A stretch of DNA of 64,000 nucleotides from Monocercomonoides exilis (GCA_001643675.2 LSRY02000031.1:250501-314500), one strand, 5' to 3'. Positions 33,742 to 47,875 are shown, counted from the first letter of the stretch. Notes: generated from the letters alone by a model not told the origin. Translations and numbers: made by a program.

Positions 33742-36012
33742 GATTATAACATCCAAAATCATTGTATTCTTCAATATATCCCATCATCATGTACAGCTGT
33801 TTGTGTGAAAGAAATAACAATTTTTCAGAATAACAATAAAAAGCACAACAAGTTTGTTCTCTTCCATTTTTCGATAATAATATTGAACATATCAAAAACA
33901 AGCTTTTCATCAATCAAGACTTCATCGAAAAATTAAAATGGAGAGTATTCACTTTTCCAAGCAGAATATCTGAGAAGAAATAAATGTCGCGACACAAAAC
34001 GTGAATAAGAATTGATTGATTGTGAAAGTATTTTGTGCTTCAAATTGGATCATAAAACCAAAATTTCAATCGAATTAATAAATGAGCTATTCAGAATGAA
34101 ACGGAAGAGATAAAGAAAGTGGACAAGGCTCGATTTTAGTCTGTCTCAAAAATGGTTAATGAAGAACGTGATGCAGAGACAAATGTTGGAGGACTTCACT
34201 ATTTTTTATGTGAATGATTGATAAATCGAGATGAAACAAAAGGAGAGCAACTCCTGCTGTTGGGGATGTGTTTGGAACATTCTTTTGACAAATTCGTCAA
34301 CTGAAGAGTCCTATGTATGACTGAAAGTTTGTTCAGCGAAGACGAAGAAGAATGTGTAGCATCATTGGAATTGACAATTAGACAAAGTTGATCGATCATT
34401 TGTGTTGAAATCAGTTCTGCAAAATGAAGGATTGGTTGGTTGTCAAAATGAATATCCAGTCATTTGAATAAGAAATTTTTTCAGATTATGTAATAGATTG
34501 TCAAAGAGGAAAGAATATTTCGAAAGAATCTTCTCATAAGAAAAAAAATATATGTTGTTCATTTCGTTCTCATCACAAATAATCTGAATTATCGTGTCAA
34601 TTTCTTCTTTCTGAATGATGTTCTATCATTTAAAAAAGAAATGAAGATGATTCAGCTGCATTTATTCAATATGATTCTCAGTGCAATTGTTGACTTTGTA
34701 ACATTCCAAATTCATTCTCCATTCAACTGAAATCAAATGGCTTTGACTTAACAAAAATTTCATGAAATTGTCTAAAAATAATCTGAGATGTTTTTGTTTT
34801 GAAAGAACTGGAAAAAAAACTTTGAATGATTATCTTTTCAATTCTTTCTATAATTTTCTCAATTGGTTCTGTGACAACTTATTATTTTCCTTCCTTTAGA
34901 TTGATTAACAAAACAAATCTTTTGTCAGTCCAGATTATTTTTTTTTTTGATTTTTATATTCTTTCATTTTCTACAACACAATGATAAGTTTAGAGCGATA
35001 TCAAAAAGCATACAAATATACGTCCAATAAACCACGTCAAGTTTGCAAACACATTATTATCCTTGTCTTAATCTGAATACAGCAACAAAGAAAAAAATAA
35101 AAAAAATAAAAAAATAAAAAAATAAAAAAATAAAAAAATAAAAAAATAAAAAAATAAAAAAATAAAAAAATAAAAAAATAAAAAAAAAAATAGAAATAGA
35201 AATAGAACAGAATTGAATAGAATAGAATTAAAGAAGTTCGATTTTTTTAGATTTTAAAAATAAACATATGATTTAATATAATAATTGAACTTCAATAAAT
35301 GGATATATTGCAATTATTTGCTTATAGAGAATTTCATATTTGAAAAAAATACTTCTTTAAAAAAATATCATTGGGCTAACTAAAAATATATTAAGATAAT
35401 TACAACGAATATATCACAATAAAAAAACAATGTTATATAAATAATGAATGCGAATTATTAAAATTTCAAATATTTTAATGTTTGGCTAAGACTAACATTT
35501 CATATTGTCATTGAAAAATGATTCTTTATGATAATGTGTGTGAAAAATATGAATAATTACATTTGTATTTGCACAACTTTTTGAGACTATATCTGATTGT
35601 GATTATTCATTATGATGCTTTACACAGAAAAATAAAAAAATTAATTTTTTAAATAATGAATTTTTGGTCGATTTTTTTTTTGGAAATTCTTCACCGAAAC
35701 GCATTTTTACTTGCTTGAACAATTTTGATCATAAATCACTTTTATTTTTTGACTCCATTGTGCACATTTTTGGAAAAGCGATAAATAAAAAATATTTTTT
35801 TGATCAAAAAATCGATTTTTCATTGAAAAAAATCACACATAATGAAACAAAATGTTAGTATTAATTTTCAGTCCTGTGATAATATGTGATGGAAAATGAA
35901 TGAAAAACTATCAAAGAATATCGTTGCATCGAAAAATGTGACAATATACGAATGTGATTGAATTCGACGTGATAACATCAGGTTTTGACTATATAATAAT
36001 AATAATAATAAC
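33742..36012. other. AT-rich spacer, no gene recognised
   Basis: A very AT-rich stretch between the DIRS element and a decayed pogo-like element. Short open stretches such as 34141-34430 (plus strand) read as Glu/Leu-rich fragments but have stops and no motif. A hexamer/heptamer A-rich microsatellite is listed separately. Confidence 0.4.
35098..35190 (+). repeat. (AAAAAAT)n microsatellite
   Basis: About 90 bp of AAAAAAT-type units directly visible, followed by short AGAAAT and AGAAT units. Likely replication slippage. Confidence 0.9.
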
Positions 36013-38046
36013 GTGATTTTTTTATCCGGACATAATCTTAATTTATTGATAAAAGAATAAATAGTTTTTTTTTGTAAATCGCATGTTGAAATTTTCGAAA
36101 AAATACAACAATCTCTTGTAAATATTATCCATCAATTCTCTTTTAATAATTTTTCTGGAATTTCTTCGTTCATTATCATCTTCTTAATCATCATCTTTTT
36201 TAAATTTGGGATTTGGATATTTTTCTTTTTTCGGCTTCTCTGCAGAAAACAAATCTTTTTCTATTTTTTCTTCAGAAGAATCATCAATATTTTCTCCTCT
36301 TTCATCTTTTTGTATGCTTTCCATTCATTGAAAAATGATTGATCTGAAATATTTTTTCCATGGTAATTGAAACTATGGGATTTTTTTTCAGCTGAACTGA
36401 AGGAGTGTCAGGCAACTTCACCAATACAGAATTGGACTGCCCAGACAACACTCCGCTCTTTTCAAATGCAGAGTGAATTGTTGAAGGAAGCAATGCAGTT
36501 TGCAAAGCCTGTGGCAAGGCATTTGCAACTGCTTTTCGTCTGAGCGCGATCGAAGAAGAAGACGAAACTACATTGTTTTAATTAAAACATCTTTTAAACA
36601 CGGCAAAAACTCCGCAGTCAAGTGGCTGTGAAAGATGAGTGTTGTGTGGAATAAATGTCATTACGTCAATTGATGAATCTGCAAATTTTTACCACAGATC
36701 TTGCTGTGCTCTTGATGGATGAGAATCCAAGAGAAGCAAACATCTTTCTTCGTTCTAATCCAGCAATTTTTTTCTTTGGACAATTCCAGGTAGTTGTATT
36801 TCCCCAGCATAGTTAGCAAACAATGCATCAGTCATCTATCCATCATTATCTGCCCAGGCATGAAACTGCTGGCTGAGCAAGACCTTCATTTCTTGTGGAA
36901 ATTTTTTGGATGGCCAAAGAACAAGGTTTGGCAAATGATGACCATCAGTGGCAACTGCAACCACGAGAGTGGAGTTTGGCACGTTGATTGGTGTTTTGGA
37001 TATTCCTTCTGGAACATCTGAAGAATGAACGGCAAATTTTTTTGAAATGTCGGAGAATCGAAAAGAGGATTCGTCTGTGTTGAAGATGAGAGAAGGAGAG
37101 TATTTGTGAGAATCATGAAGTGATTGAAGAAGAGAGAAGAAAGGCTGAAGAGACTTCTTATTTGATACAGATCAACGTTGAATGTCAACGGTATGAGGAA
37201 TGGATGTTTTGAGATCTGGATTGAGTTTGACAAAGGAATAAGGAGTTTATTTGGAAATTTTGACTTCTGGTTCTTCTTCTTCGCAACTTCGAATTTAACT
37301 TTCGGTTAGCACTGATTCCATCTTTCATTATTATTAATAAAAAATATTAATAAGAAAAAGCATTTAATTCAAACCAATCGTTTTGTTTGAGTTACAGAAT
37401 AACTCACTTTTGTGAAACTCTCTATTCTGATGACTCCGGTTATCATCTCTTTGTCTTCTTTAGTGAAAAGCTCTGGACGACCAACTTTTCCCACAATTTT
37501 TCGCTTTTCAACAGCACTCACAGCTCAATCAATCGACAAACGAGAGAATTCATTTTGATTAGCAGCGTAGGTCACATGGCATTTTCCATCAGCAACTATT
37601 GTAGCTATACGTACTAATCGATTTATGATTTGACGATACTGGAAAGATTCCATCAAATCTCTCAATTTCGTCAAACCACTTTCTTTTCTGTGTTTCACAA
37701 GGCTCAAACAAATAAAATATTGGTTATGATCTTTTTTTATTTTCTTCAGAAATATTTTTTTTTTTGAAATGAAAAAAAATCAAATAAAATTTTTTCGATT
37801 AAATTCTAACTTTGTTCCGCTGCTATTACATAATCTCTTCAAGTGAGGCATAAATCAAAGATGGAGGAGCTTATTCTCACATCTTCTCCCCATCAGAGAA
37901 TAGGTGCTGTAATTTAATCCAGAATTTCAGTCATTGATTTTTCCTTATATAATGAAAACAATATAAAAAATATTAAAAGTGGGAAAAATCAACTTATTAT
38001 TAAAAAAAAGTCCGGGTTTTTCAAAAAGTTCGGGTTAATAAATCAC
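36013..38046 (-). mobile_element. Decayed pogo-like element with CGGGTTAATAAATCAC end
   Basis: The right end at 38012-38046 (CCGGGTTTTTCAAAAAGTTC then GGGTTAATAAATCAC) is nearly identical to the 35-bp sequences at 49572-49606 and 61293-61327. The left end near 36013 (GTGATTTTTTTATCCGGACA) is a poor inverted match. Between them lies a transposase remnant on the minus strand. The borders are therefore moderately supported on the right and weakly on the left. No clear TA duplication remains. Confidence 0.5.
36302..37707 (-). pseudogene. Remnant of a pogo-like transposase
   Basis: Block by block, the minus strand matches the intact transposase at 49,965-51,682. SFQYRQIINRLVRIATIVAD aligns with SFDYRRIDNRLERMARIVVD. 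KRKIVGKVGRPELF aligns with KRLVSKVGRPQFV. FNTDESSFRF aligns with FNMDESSLRV and keeps the first catalytic Asp. NSTLVVAVATDGHHLPNLVL aligns with NSTLVAAVAADGFALPSVIL. PQALQTALLPSTIHSAF aligns with PQAIHTALSPAVIKKAF. Several stops (for example after SRLSID and within WADNDG-stop-MTDAL) and lost segments show that it is non-functional. It is more diverged than the other two copies and therefore older. Confidence 0.85.
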
Positions 38047-40093
38047 TCTAACAATTTAAATAATCAGAAATATTTTTCAATGAAACAAATGGTTAGGTTA
38101 TAATCAATTTCGGTTATGGTCACAAAAAATCGTGCAAAATGGATTGTGATAATAACCGAGCTTGACTGCATAACGAAAAATAAAAAAATTTTTCAGGTGT
38201 CGTGAATGATTAACTTTGTAGTTTTTCAGATATTTTTTATTTCAATCTCAGCTTCTAATTTTTTTCCCCTTTATTCTTCTTTCTTTTTGTAATTTATTTT
38301 TTATTAAACACTTTCGAATTTTAGAAAATTAAGGGTTCAATAAGGACAGAAAGGATATTGAGAAATACACACTCATTTGAAAATAAAAGATAAATTATCG
38401 TATTATTCTATTGAAACGAAACTCAATTAAAAAAACAAATCCTAAATAAAGTGTATAATAATTGTAATATTTCTTTTTCATAAATACAAATTATCCACGA
38501 TGAATTCTGAAAAATTATTCCACCCCATTATAATATCATTATTCCTGCGTATTTTCTTTTCCGTTTTCCGGAATTTTTTGAATTTTTTGAGGATTGTTTC
38601 AAGATGAAACATGCACAAAGAATTATGTATCGTACGTTATAACATTTATTATGAGTGAATTTTCAATTTGTTCCAGTTATTTATGCCTACAGAAAATTAT
38701 GCATTTTGAAGGCAAATGAAGCACAAATATTTTTGCTCATTTTCCTTCCTGCTTAATTATTTGTGCTTTTGCAGAAGCTCCACTTTTATTGCAAACCCTT
38801 ATGACATCAAAGACTAAATGGCATATTTTTGAAAAAAGATTCATTCAATGCCATTCCAAGTTATTACTGAGCAAAATTATCATATTTTGTGTTACTGTTT
38901 TTTTATATTTTTGTTTCTTTTTGTCCAATTTCGTTTGCCTCAGAAATGCTGCATTTGGTTCGAAAATGAAAAAGAAATGATTATTATTCCAGACTCGGAA
39001 TCTGAAGAGAAAACAGGCTCCACAGTTTCAACAACGGAAGCGCCAAAGGAATTGAATGTTTGAGGTTTTCTTTTATGAGAATTATTTTTGATATGTGTAT
39101 TTAAGGAAAGTTTTGTTCAGTTGTTAAAAAAATGAATTATTTTGATTATCGATCCAGAGTAACTCACAAATCCTTCTCCGATTGCACAAAGCTGTGAATG
39201 ACATAAAGGTTCAATTGCGAAAATGGGAATTTGGAAATTATTTTTGGAAAAGAGCAGTAATCACGATTGACAATTACCAAATCTCCTCTTATTCATCTAA
39301 AAACAATAGTTAATGTTTAATAAAGGCAAGAAAAGGCTTGTTTAAGACATTTTTGAAGGAACAGGAAAATATCTGAAAATGGCAGAATTTCATTGGATAA
39401 CTATTCAAGAATGGCTTGAAATGAGATTTATTTAAAAATAAACTGGAAGTATTATAAATAAAGGTGATTGCAAATTTTGATGGAAAACATAAATTGCAGC
39501 AAAGAAGAAAAAGACTTGAAAAAAATTGAATAAGAAATAGAAGAGAGCAAAAGGAGGATCATTTGAAGGAACAATTAAAGAAAATCAGAAAAGGGAAAGA
39601 ACAGAGGATATTGAATCAAAAATCAATTTCTTTCTGAAAAAATGGAAAAAAGAAATTTCATGGAAAGATATGCCAGAAAAGGAGGTTTTGCAGGCATGGT
39701 GAAGAGTTGAAGAAATATTATTCAATGAAGCAAAAGCAATAATGCTCAGCTTTTGAATAGCCAGATTTATCTCTTGGTGTGGAAATTTTCATTTTCATCA
39801 TTTTTTTGATATTTTTTTTTATCTCCACTTGTATTTTCAGGAATCTTTGAAATCAAGTGAAGAATACATTAAGATTCGAAATGATAGCCAACATTTTGAT
39901 GAAGATGCCCGAAGATGCAAAAGGAGCTGAGCGGATGAAGAATTTCATTCAAACGGAACATGGGAGGAAAGATGAGATCCAAATTTTTGAAGAAAAAAGC
40001 AAGAAATCAATTGAAGATGGCAGTTTCTTTGAATAAATATAAAAATTGAACGTTTCATAAAAATAGAAACATAAGCAGAGAATTGGATTTTGA
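38047..40093 (+). other. Intergenic region with a possible gene remnant at its right end
   Basis: Mostly AT-rich with nothing recognisable up to about 39,450. Plus-strand stretches then look like relics of coding sequence. One (39,590-39,745) reads INFFLKKWKKEISWKDMPEK with stops. Another, 39,881-40,036, is an open 51-codon frame, MIANILMKMPEDAKGAERMK and on, ending in TAA. I cannot assign a family. These could be 3' exons of a small or broken gene, or chance. Confidence 0.25.
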
Positions 40094-40102
40094 AAATGGA
40101 AT

Positions 40103-43100
40103 TTGCGCAGGAAATTGTTCTTTTCTTTAATTCTACAAGATTATCGAAATTCAGCAAAAATCAAGTTTTTTTCGAAGAAACCCATTATAAAAATTGAAAC
40201 AATTATTCCCTTCGTTTTTCTTGTGTGTTTGTTTTCAGTAATTTGTGGCATAGATAGAAACGACAAACTGAGAAATGAATATGATGATTTCCATATTTGC
40301 GAGATGGAGAAGAGAAGTATTTTTGGGAAGGGAAGTGTTGTTCAAATGTTCTGTGAAATACACAACTCGTCAGTTGAATTGAAGGGGATGTTGCTTGAAA
40401 ATCCAGATAAATATGTGATGATTGAAAAAAGAGCAGGATAATTGCGGCAGGTTGAGGGGAGTGTGTTTGTGAGAAATAATGAGTTGAATGGGAATTATGT
40501 GAGGAATGGAGGGACATGCTGGGTGATAAACACGACTTTGGGTGTTGGAAATGGTCAGGAATGTGGAATGATGGGGAGTTTGGTGAAGATGGAAGGGGGT
40601 GATTTGTCGATGTTGTTTGTGAGAAATAGTGAGTTTGAGGATGTTGTGTTTTGTGGGAATGGAGGCAGTTTTCTGAGAGATGGTTCAGGAAGTTTTGAAT
40701 GCATTCAAAACTGCAAATTTGCGAATATCACAAAGAAATATGGTGAGACAGAGGAAATACAAATTGGAAAAGGGAGGATAATAAGGATGAGTTCAATGGA
40801 GAACAGTGCTGTTGAAAGATCAATGAATGTTCTTGAGAGAGGGGTTGCGAGTGGAACAGAAGGATCTGGTTCATTCACCTGCAACAATTGCACATTTGTT
40901 CAGAATGAAAGAGTGGATCGGAAAGTGAGAAATGCAAATAGGGTTGAAGCCACTATGACACAGACATTTACGAATGCTGAATGGATTGGGTGCAACGCTT
41001 CATGTGGTGGAGCGCTGTATGTGCATGGCAATTCTAGTGCAACGCTGACAGTTGAGAATTCTTCATTTGTGAAATGCAATGCAACTTCCACAAGAGGAGG
41101 GGGAATATTTGCATTGAATATTGCAGAATGCACTGTTAAACATTCCACATTTGTTGAGTGCTATTGTGTGTCATCAACAAATTATGGAGGAGCTGGGATA
41201 GAAATCGAAAGTTTAACTGAACAAGCGCTTGTTGATAATTGTTTGTTCCAAGATGGATGGTCAGGAAATGATGCTGGAGGACTTGGAATTTGCAATTCGC
41301 AAGCAACAAAAACAAAAGATTGCGTGTTTAATTGTTTTTTCCAAAATTGTAGTGTACATAATTCAACGAGTTCAGATGGTGGAGGATTTGTGAATTGGAA
41401 TAATTTTGATAGAATTGTTTCACATAGCTGCCTTTTTCAAGGATGTCATTCAGATTTACAGGGAGGAGGTGTAAGTATCATGGAAAATGGATACAGTGGA
41501 AATCTTTTGTGGTTTTGCTTTTTTCATAACAATACTGCTCCATTTGGGAATGATATATTTTATTATGATAATGATACGACATCTCAAATAAAATGGTGTT
41601 ATTCGACAGGAATTGGAGGAAATAGATATTATGCAGGTGGAGACAAAAGTGATTGGCTTCCAAATGAAGGAGGAAGAAGCAGATTTGTTGCTTCCGTTCA
41701 AACACAGGAAAATGCAACAGACACATTCAGCTGTGGGTTGAATGAAAGTTGTGCATGCCTCACAATCAGCCATTGCCTTTCCCAAATGATTGAAGGGTTT
41801 GTGGAGGAAATCAAAGTGCTTTCTGGAACAGTTGTGGAAGGCAAAGGAATTGACATTGGAGAGATAACAATCTCTGTGAATGGGGCTTCTTCATCTGGTT
41901 CAGCCATTGAAACAAAATTTGAATCAAATGGACTGAGTCTGTTTTGTGTTGGAACAGAGATATTGAGTGTGAGTGATCTTTCATTGATTCACAACACCTC
42001 ATATGAAAACAACAGGCGATGCATTTTGTTTGAGGTTGAGGGAAGTGGGTTGATGGATGTGAAGCGAATGAATATTTCGATGGATTCAGCTCATTCGGAA
42101 GAGAGGAGCATTCAGAACTCACTTGTGAAACTGGAAGGGGGAGAGTTGAAGATGCAAGATGTGAGATGGGAACAAACATTCAGCATCACAAGTGTGATAT
42201 CTCTTCATCAAGAATCGTCTGTGACATTGTCTCTGGATAACTGTGTGTTCAGCAACATTGTGAGAACAACAGCAGGATCATCGCTGATGAGTGTGAGTGA
42301 AGGGTCACATTCGATAACTTTTGAAGGATGCACGATTGATGGCTGTGGGAGTGAAGACTGTGATTTTGGAGGAGGTATGATTGTTGAAGTGGGAAGTGGG
42401 AGTTCATTGAATGTGAAAGGAGGCGTTGTGACGAACTGTTATGCCTCAGTCACTCAAGGGAGGGGAGGAGGGATTGGGCTGAAAGTGAGAGACACAAATG
42501 CAGAGTTTCTGATTTCATCAGGATTTGAAGGAAACAGGGCCAGATGGGGAAGTGACATTTTTGTTGACTCGATCGATCTCGAATCAACAGCAACAAGTGG
42601 GAAGATCACTTCATTGACAGCTTCATTGGAAACAAAGAGCAAGATGCAGGGATATGAAAATGGGGATGAATCGTTCCCAATTCCGCTGTGTATCTATTTG
42701 TGGAACAACTTTTCTACACCAGCGTTTGTGGGAGGAGGATCACTGAGCCATGATTTCTCGAAGTGTGGATTTGAAGAGTTTCCGTGCTCATCCATTTCGA
42801 AGGCAGTGTCGCTCCACTTTGAAGGGAAGAAAAAGGATGTTGCTCTTCTTGAGCCATTTGTTTTTGAGGAGGAATTGGGGTTGACGTCAAATGAATGGAG
42901 CATTGCACCCAAAGAGGATGAGACGAAGTGTGATGTTTGTGATCAGAAAGAGGGAGCTCAAAGTGGATTGATAAAAAACACAGTTTCTGTGTGTGTGACT
43001 GGCATTGTATTTTCTTTGAAGAAATCGCTGACATTTCATGAGAGTGTGTTTGAGTGCCATTCAGGGAAGCTCACACTGAATGGATGTGAGATGGAAGGAG

Positions 43101-46100
43101 GCACTGAGCCTATTTCGACAGTGTTTGTGAAGGCTGTTGGAGGGGCTGTGGAGGTGAGTGAGTTTGGTTCAAAGAATATGAAAATTGGAGATTCATCTAT
43201 ATTTGTTGTTGAAGGGAATGCTGAAAGTGTGCCTTCGATGAATATGACTCATTGTGATTTTTCCGAAATCACATTTGGTGATGGGAGTGTTGTTGAGTGC
43301 CATGAGGGGATTATTAAAGAGATGTCAGGATGCACATTTTCATCGATCACTCGTTTGAAGGGAAGTGGAGGATGCATCAGCATTGCAAGCAATGATGCTG
43401 CTGATGATAATGACGGAAGAGATTACAAAGTGAAAATAAATGACTGCACATTCGAAGGGTGTGCTGTTGCTGGAGAGGAGGGAACTGAGATTGGAGGAGG
43501 TGCACTCTTTTGTGAGGCATCTTCAAAAACGAATCTTTTGATAAGTTTGTGTTCGTTTTATTGTTGCAGAGCACCATATGAAGAGGGAAGTGTTGGATAT
43601 GGAGGAGGAATAATGCTGAAGATACTGAAAGAAGAAGAAGAAGAAGGAAAGGCAGAGTTTGTGATATCCTCACCAGTTTTTTCATCTGAGAAGCCAAACA
43701 ATGCGAAATATGGGAAGGATCTGTTCATTTCATCTCCATCACTTGCCAAGAGCATCAAGAACGAAACACTTCCATTTGTGAAAGGCAGACTGGAGATGCT
43801 GACAGAGGACTCGATGAGGGGATATGATGGAGAAAACAAGGAATGTGCAATCCCACTGATTTATTTCTGGAAAGAGATTGAATCGAGTGTTTATATTGCA
43901 GAGGAAGGAAACAATGTTGTTGTGTGTGGGTTGAGGGAGTATCCATGCCGATCTGTTGATTATGGAGTGAAGCGAGGGAGTAACTTGGGGATTGAATCAA
44001 TTGCAGTTCAGGGGATTTGTGATGTGATGAATGTGATTGAGATGAATGAGATGAAGCTGGAAGGAACAAATGGGGAGTCAGACAAAATCCAATTTGCTCA
44101 AGCACTTGAAGGGAATGGGGATGCTGTTGTTGAGTGCAAAGGGGTTGTTCAGTTCAGTGAATTGGGGATTCTGACCCCCAGTTCCTTTGACAACGGAGCA
44201 AACACCCTCATCCAAACAGGATCAGATGCAATCAAAACGAGTGTTGTGAGCTGTACAATTCATCCAAGTGGCAATGCTGAAAGTGAGGTGTCATTTGTGT
44301 TGATCAGTGCATTGAAAGGAATTGTTTCGATTGAAAAGACAGAAATAGCTGGATTCTCAACGATGCATGAGATAATGAGCATATCAGCTGATTGTGTAAC
44401 AACCATGAACAATGTGACATTTGAAGATATTTCATTGAGTGGGAAAAGTGCAATTGCGATGAGTGAAAGTGAGATTTCTGGAAGGGAGAATGATAATGCA
44501 AAAGAAGTGTGGAATGTTCAATTTGAACAATGCACATTTGTGAATGCGAAGCACAGTGTGTCAAACAACCCCTCATTGCTTTGTTGTGATGTGCCAAATG
44601 AAGTGAGATTGAAAATGGAGAATTCATCGATAAACAATTGTGGATCGACAAGTTCTCATGAAGGAGGAGGCGTGTTTTTTTTTCTCAATGAGAGGGGGAG
44701 ACTGGAAGTGAATCACACAAATGTGACAGAGTGTTTCTGTTCAAACATTGGGAGAGGCGGAGGGATGTTTTTGAAATCACAGAGTGTCTCACAGAAGGCA
44801 TTGCCATTTGTGCTGTCGAACATCACATTCAAGGAGAATGTTGCATCGAAGGGGAGAGATGTGTTTGTGAAGTGCACAGATCTTGACTCGCAGATAAATG
44901 AGTCACAGTTCCTGATAAACTTTGGGGAGCCATTTGTGAGGGAGCTGGCGATATGGGGTTGCACAGCAGACAATTATGGGGATGAAGAGGATCTTCTGAG
45001 GAGGGTGTTTGTGTTCAGGAGCGAATTCATATTTGTTTCATCGATTGTGGAGAACAGTAGCGACAGCAAGCAGTGTGGGGAGATGAAGAGCACATGCAGA
45101 TCACTGAATGTTGGGGTGAGCCACATCATCCCATCGGATTATTCGCAGTTATTGATCTGGAATGAAACAACATTGGCTGGCTCGTGTTCAGCTGAGAAGG
45201 TGACGATCAAGTCGATGGAAGCAAGCAGGAATGGGGAGATAAAAGTGAAAGAGATTGAACTTGGGAATGAGGGTGTTGTGAGAACCTCGGAATCTGTTCG
45301 ATTTGAGAAGGTGTCATTTGTTTTTGGTGGAATGGAGAATATTGTCTGCTCGTGCTTGATACACCAGCTGAATGGATCTCTCATTCTGGAATCTGTTTCA
45401 TTCTTGTCAGAGAGCAGAACAGCAGAAAATACACAGACCATTTTTGAATTTTCTCTGATTGTTGTTGAAGATGGGATATTTGAGGCAGATCGATGCAGTG
45501 TTGGCCACTTAAAACTCTCGAAGCCAGTGTTTCAGATATTGCATTCAGAAAGGGCAACATTTGAGGATGTGAGAGTGGATGATGTGGAATGCAGGAGTTC
45601 ATTGATTGAATGTGGGAAAAGTGAGAAAGTGAGCATTTCGAAGTTGGCAGCCACAAGCATTGAGTTGGAAAAAAGGAGTCTGATCTCACTTGAAAACAGC
45701 CACTCATCACTCGTTTTGTCATTGATGGTGTCATCATTCACAAACATCAGCCGATCGAGTGATGGGTCTTGCATTGTTTGCACAAGTCAGCCGATGAGTG
45801 GATTTGATATGTGCAACTGCTCTTTTCATGAGTGCACATCAGAGTCACCAAAGGGGAGCCAAGTGGCGATAACATTGGCAGAGAAGATATTGATGGAGTC
45901 GTGTGTGTTTGAGGGGAATCTGGAAACAGGAACAAAAGGGAATGAGATTTCTGATGAAGTGTGCAAATGGAATGGGTCAGTTGTTGACTTGTCGAAGAGT
46001 GAAGCAGTTGTGAGAGACACCACGATTTGCAACTCATCGAAGGGAGGAATGAGCGTGAGTGGAGGCATGATATTTATCAAAGACGGAAGATTTGAGAACA

Positions 46101-47875
46101 ACAATCCTTCGATTGAGAAATATCCATCAGCGAGAAGAAACATTATTTGTTCTGATTCTGCCTCATTGGCTATTTCCAGTTTGAAAGGAGGAGATGGGGT
46201 TAAAGATAATTCATCACTTTGGATTCTGAATGAAGGATGCAATTTAGAAGGGATTGTATCTGAAAGAGCATCTTCATTCTTCATTCCAGTTCTGGAGAGT
46301 GTTGAAGCAAAGGAAGTGGGAGAAGAAGTGGAGATTGTGTTCAAAGGGAAGGAGCTGCTGCCATGCGACTTGTCATTCATGGTTGTGAAGCAGATGGGAG
46401 AAGAAAAGCAGATTGAAAAATATGAGTTTGATATAAGTGGATATGTGTCAGAGACAGAAGTTAAAGGGAAACTGCCAAAAGAGATGATAACGGAAGCAGG
46501 AGAAGGGGTGGAGGTGAGTGTGTGCATTCAGTTTGGAGATGGCAATAATCCATCATCAACTGATTCTTTCATCCTGAAGAACAAGAGCGAATCAAAAACA
46601 AATGGAGAAGGAAAGCTTGTTGAAGGAGGAAAAGAAGGGAAATCGTATTTGTTGTTGATTGTTATTATCATGGGATTTGTTCTTCTTGTCATTATAATTG
46701 TGGCAGTGATATTGGCTGTCAGATGGAGGAAACAAAAGAGAAGGACAGAGGAATTGGAGGAGATTGTGAATGATAACATCAGAAAGGATCCAAAGCTGAT
46801 TGAGATGGTGACGATGGAGATGTCACCTGAGGAGCAGTGGAGGAGAGCAGAGAGGGAGGCAGAGAAGAAGAATGAAGAGAGGATGAAGAAGAGAGTGTAT
46901 GAGAAAAGCCTTCAGCACTTAGAATCATCAGAGCATTTGTTGAGCGAGTGTGGATCGACTGAATACATTCTGGGAAGAGACTCTGATAAGATTCCAGAAT
47001 GGATGCTGGAGAAAGTTGTAGAAGAAGAGATTCAAAAGAGATCACCATCACCATCCATCTCATCCACTTCAACAACAGACACTTCAGACACAGAATCCAC
47101 ATTTGTTCGAGGGGAAGATCTTTGTCCAACCACCTCATCGATGTCGAATCTGGTAGATGCAATGGCCTGCTCGTCTCCTCATGAAAAATTGATTGTTGAC
47201 TTGAGGGATTCGCTGTTCATGCTGCTTCATGGGAGGAACGAGAAGAAGGAGATGGCGATTGGCTCATTGAAAGAAAGAGAGCAAACAGCTGCACAGGTGT
47301 TGTTCTGGGTGGCGAATGGGGCACTCCACTCGTTTGACGAGATGGAAAACCCACTTCAGTCATTGAATAATCTGAGTCCACACATTGTTCTATTCTCGGA
47401 ACACATGGTGATCTGCATTGTGATGCACTCTGACTTATTGTCAGATGATGATTCAGATTCATCATCCATCTCTTCATCAACAGTTGTGACATCTGCCAGT
47501 GATGATGGCGATGATGATAGTGACTCTCTGTCCTCATCTGCGTTTGAGGATGAGGATGACGATTTCAAAAAGGAGTGCTTGAGGTGGAAGGCGCCAGAAC
47601 TGATGATGAAGAGCAAGATGGGAGCAACAGAAAAGTCGGTGGTGTTCTCGATTGGGATGATACTGTGGGAGTGTTTGACGCTGGAGGTGCCATTTGGGGA
47701 GTACGAGGCAGAGGTGGCAGGACAGAAGATTGTGAATGGGGAAAGGCCGATCAGCAAGACAATGCTGGGAAATAAGGCAGAGGAGGTGATTGAGTTGTTG
47801 CTGAGCCAGGAGGGATCGGAGCGGCCGAGTCTTGTTTGGGTGAAGCGGGCATGCATCCAAAAGTTCCCGAAGTGA
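40103..47875 (+). CDS. Large surface protein: beta-helix repeats, one TM, degenerate kinase-like C-terminus
   Basis: An uninterrupted 2477-codon frame runs from 40442 to the TGA at 47873. The same frame upstream (about 40160-40438) encodes a signal-peptide-like stretch, IIPFVFLVCLFSVICG, but is separated by TAA at 40439-40441. A 36-nt in-frame GT-AG segment (40415-40450) would remove that stop. The ectodomain has many imperfect beta-helix-type repeats (CTFVQNERV, CGGALYVHGNS, TRGGGIFAL, GGGFVNWN and similar). A TM helix lies near residue 2070 (LLLIVIIMGFVLLVIIIVAV), followed by a basic stop-transfer. The cytosolic tail is charged, then Ser/Asp-rich, then resembles only the kinase C-lobe: RWKAPELMM (APE motif), FSIGMILWECLTLEVPFGEY. 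The Gly loop, VAIK Lys, HRD and DFG are not found, so it is a pseudokinase fragment. No ATG lies in frame between 40091 and the signal-like segment, so a further 5' exon is likely. Confidence 0.82.

Noticed and set aside
34141-34430. Short plus-strand open stretches after the DIRS element
   Set aside because: Under 30 codons between stops, with no motif or splice pattern that would join them.
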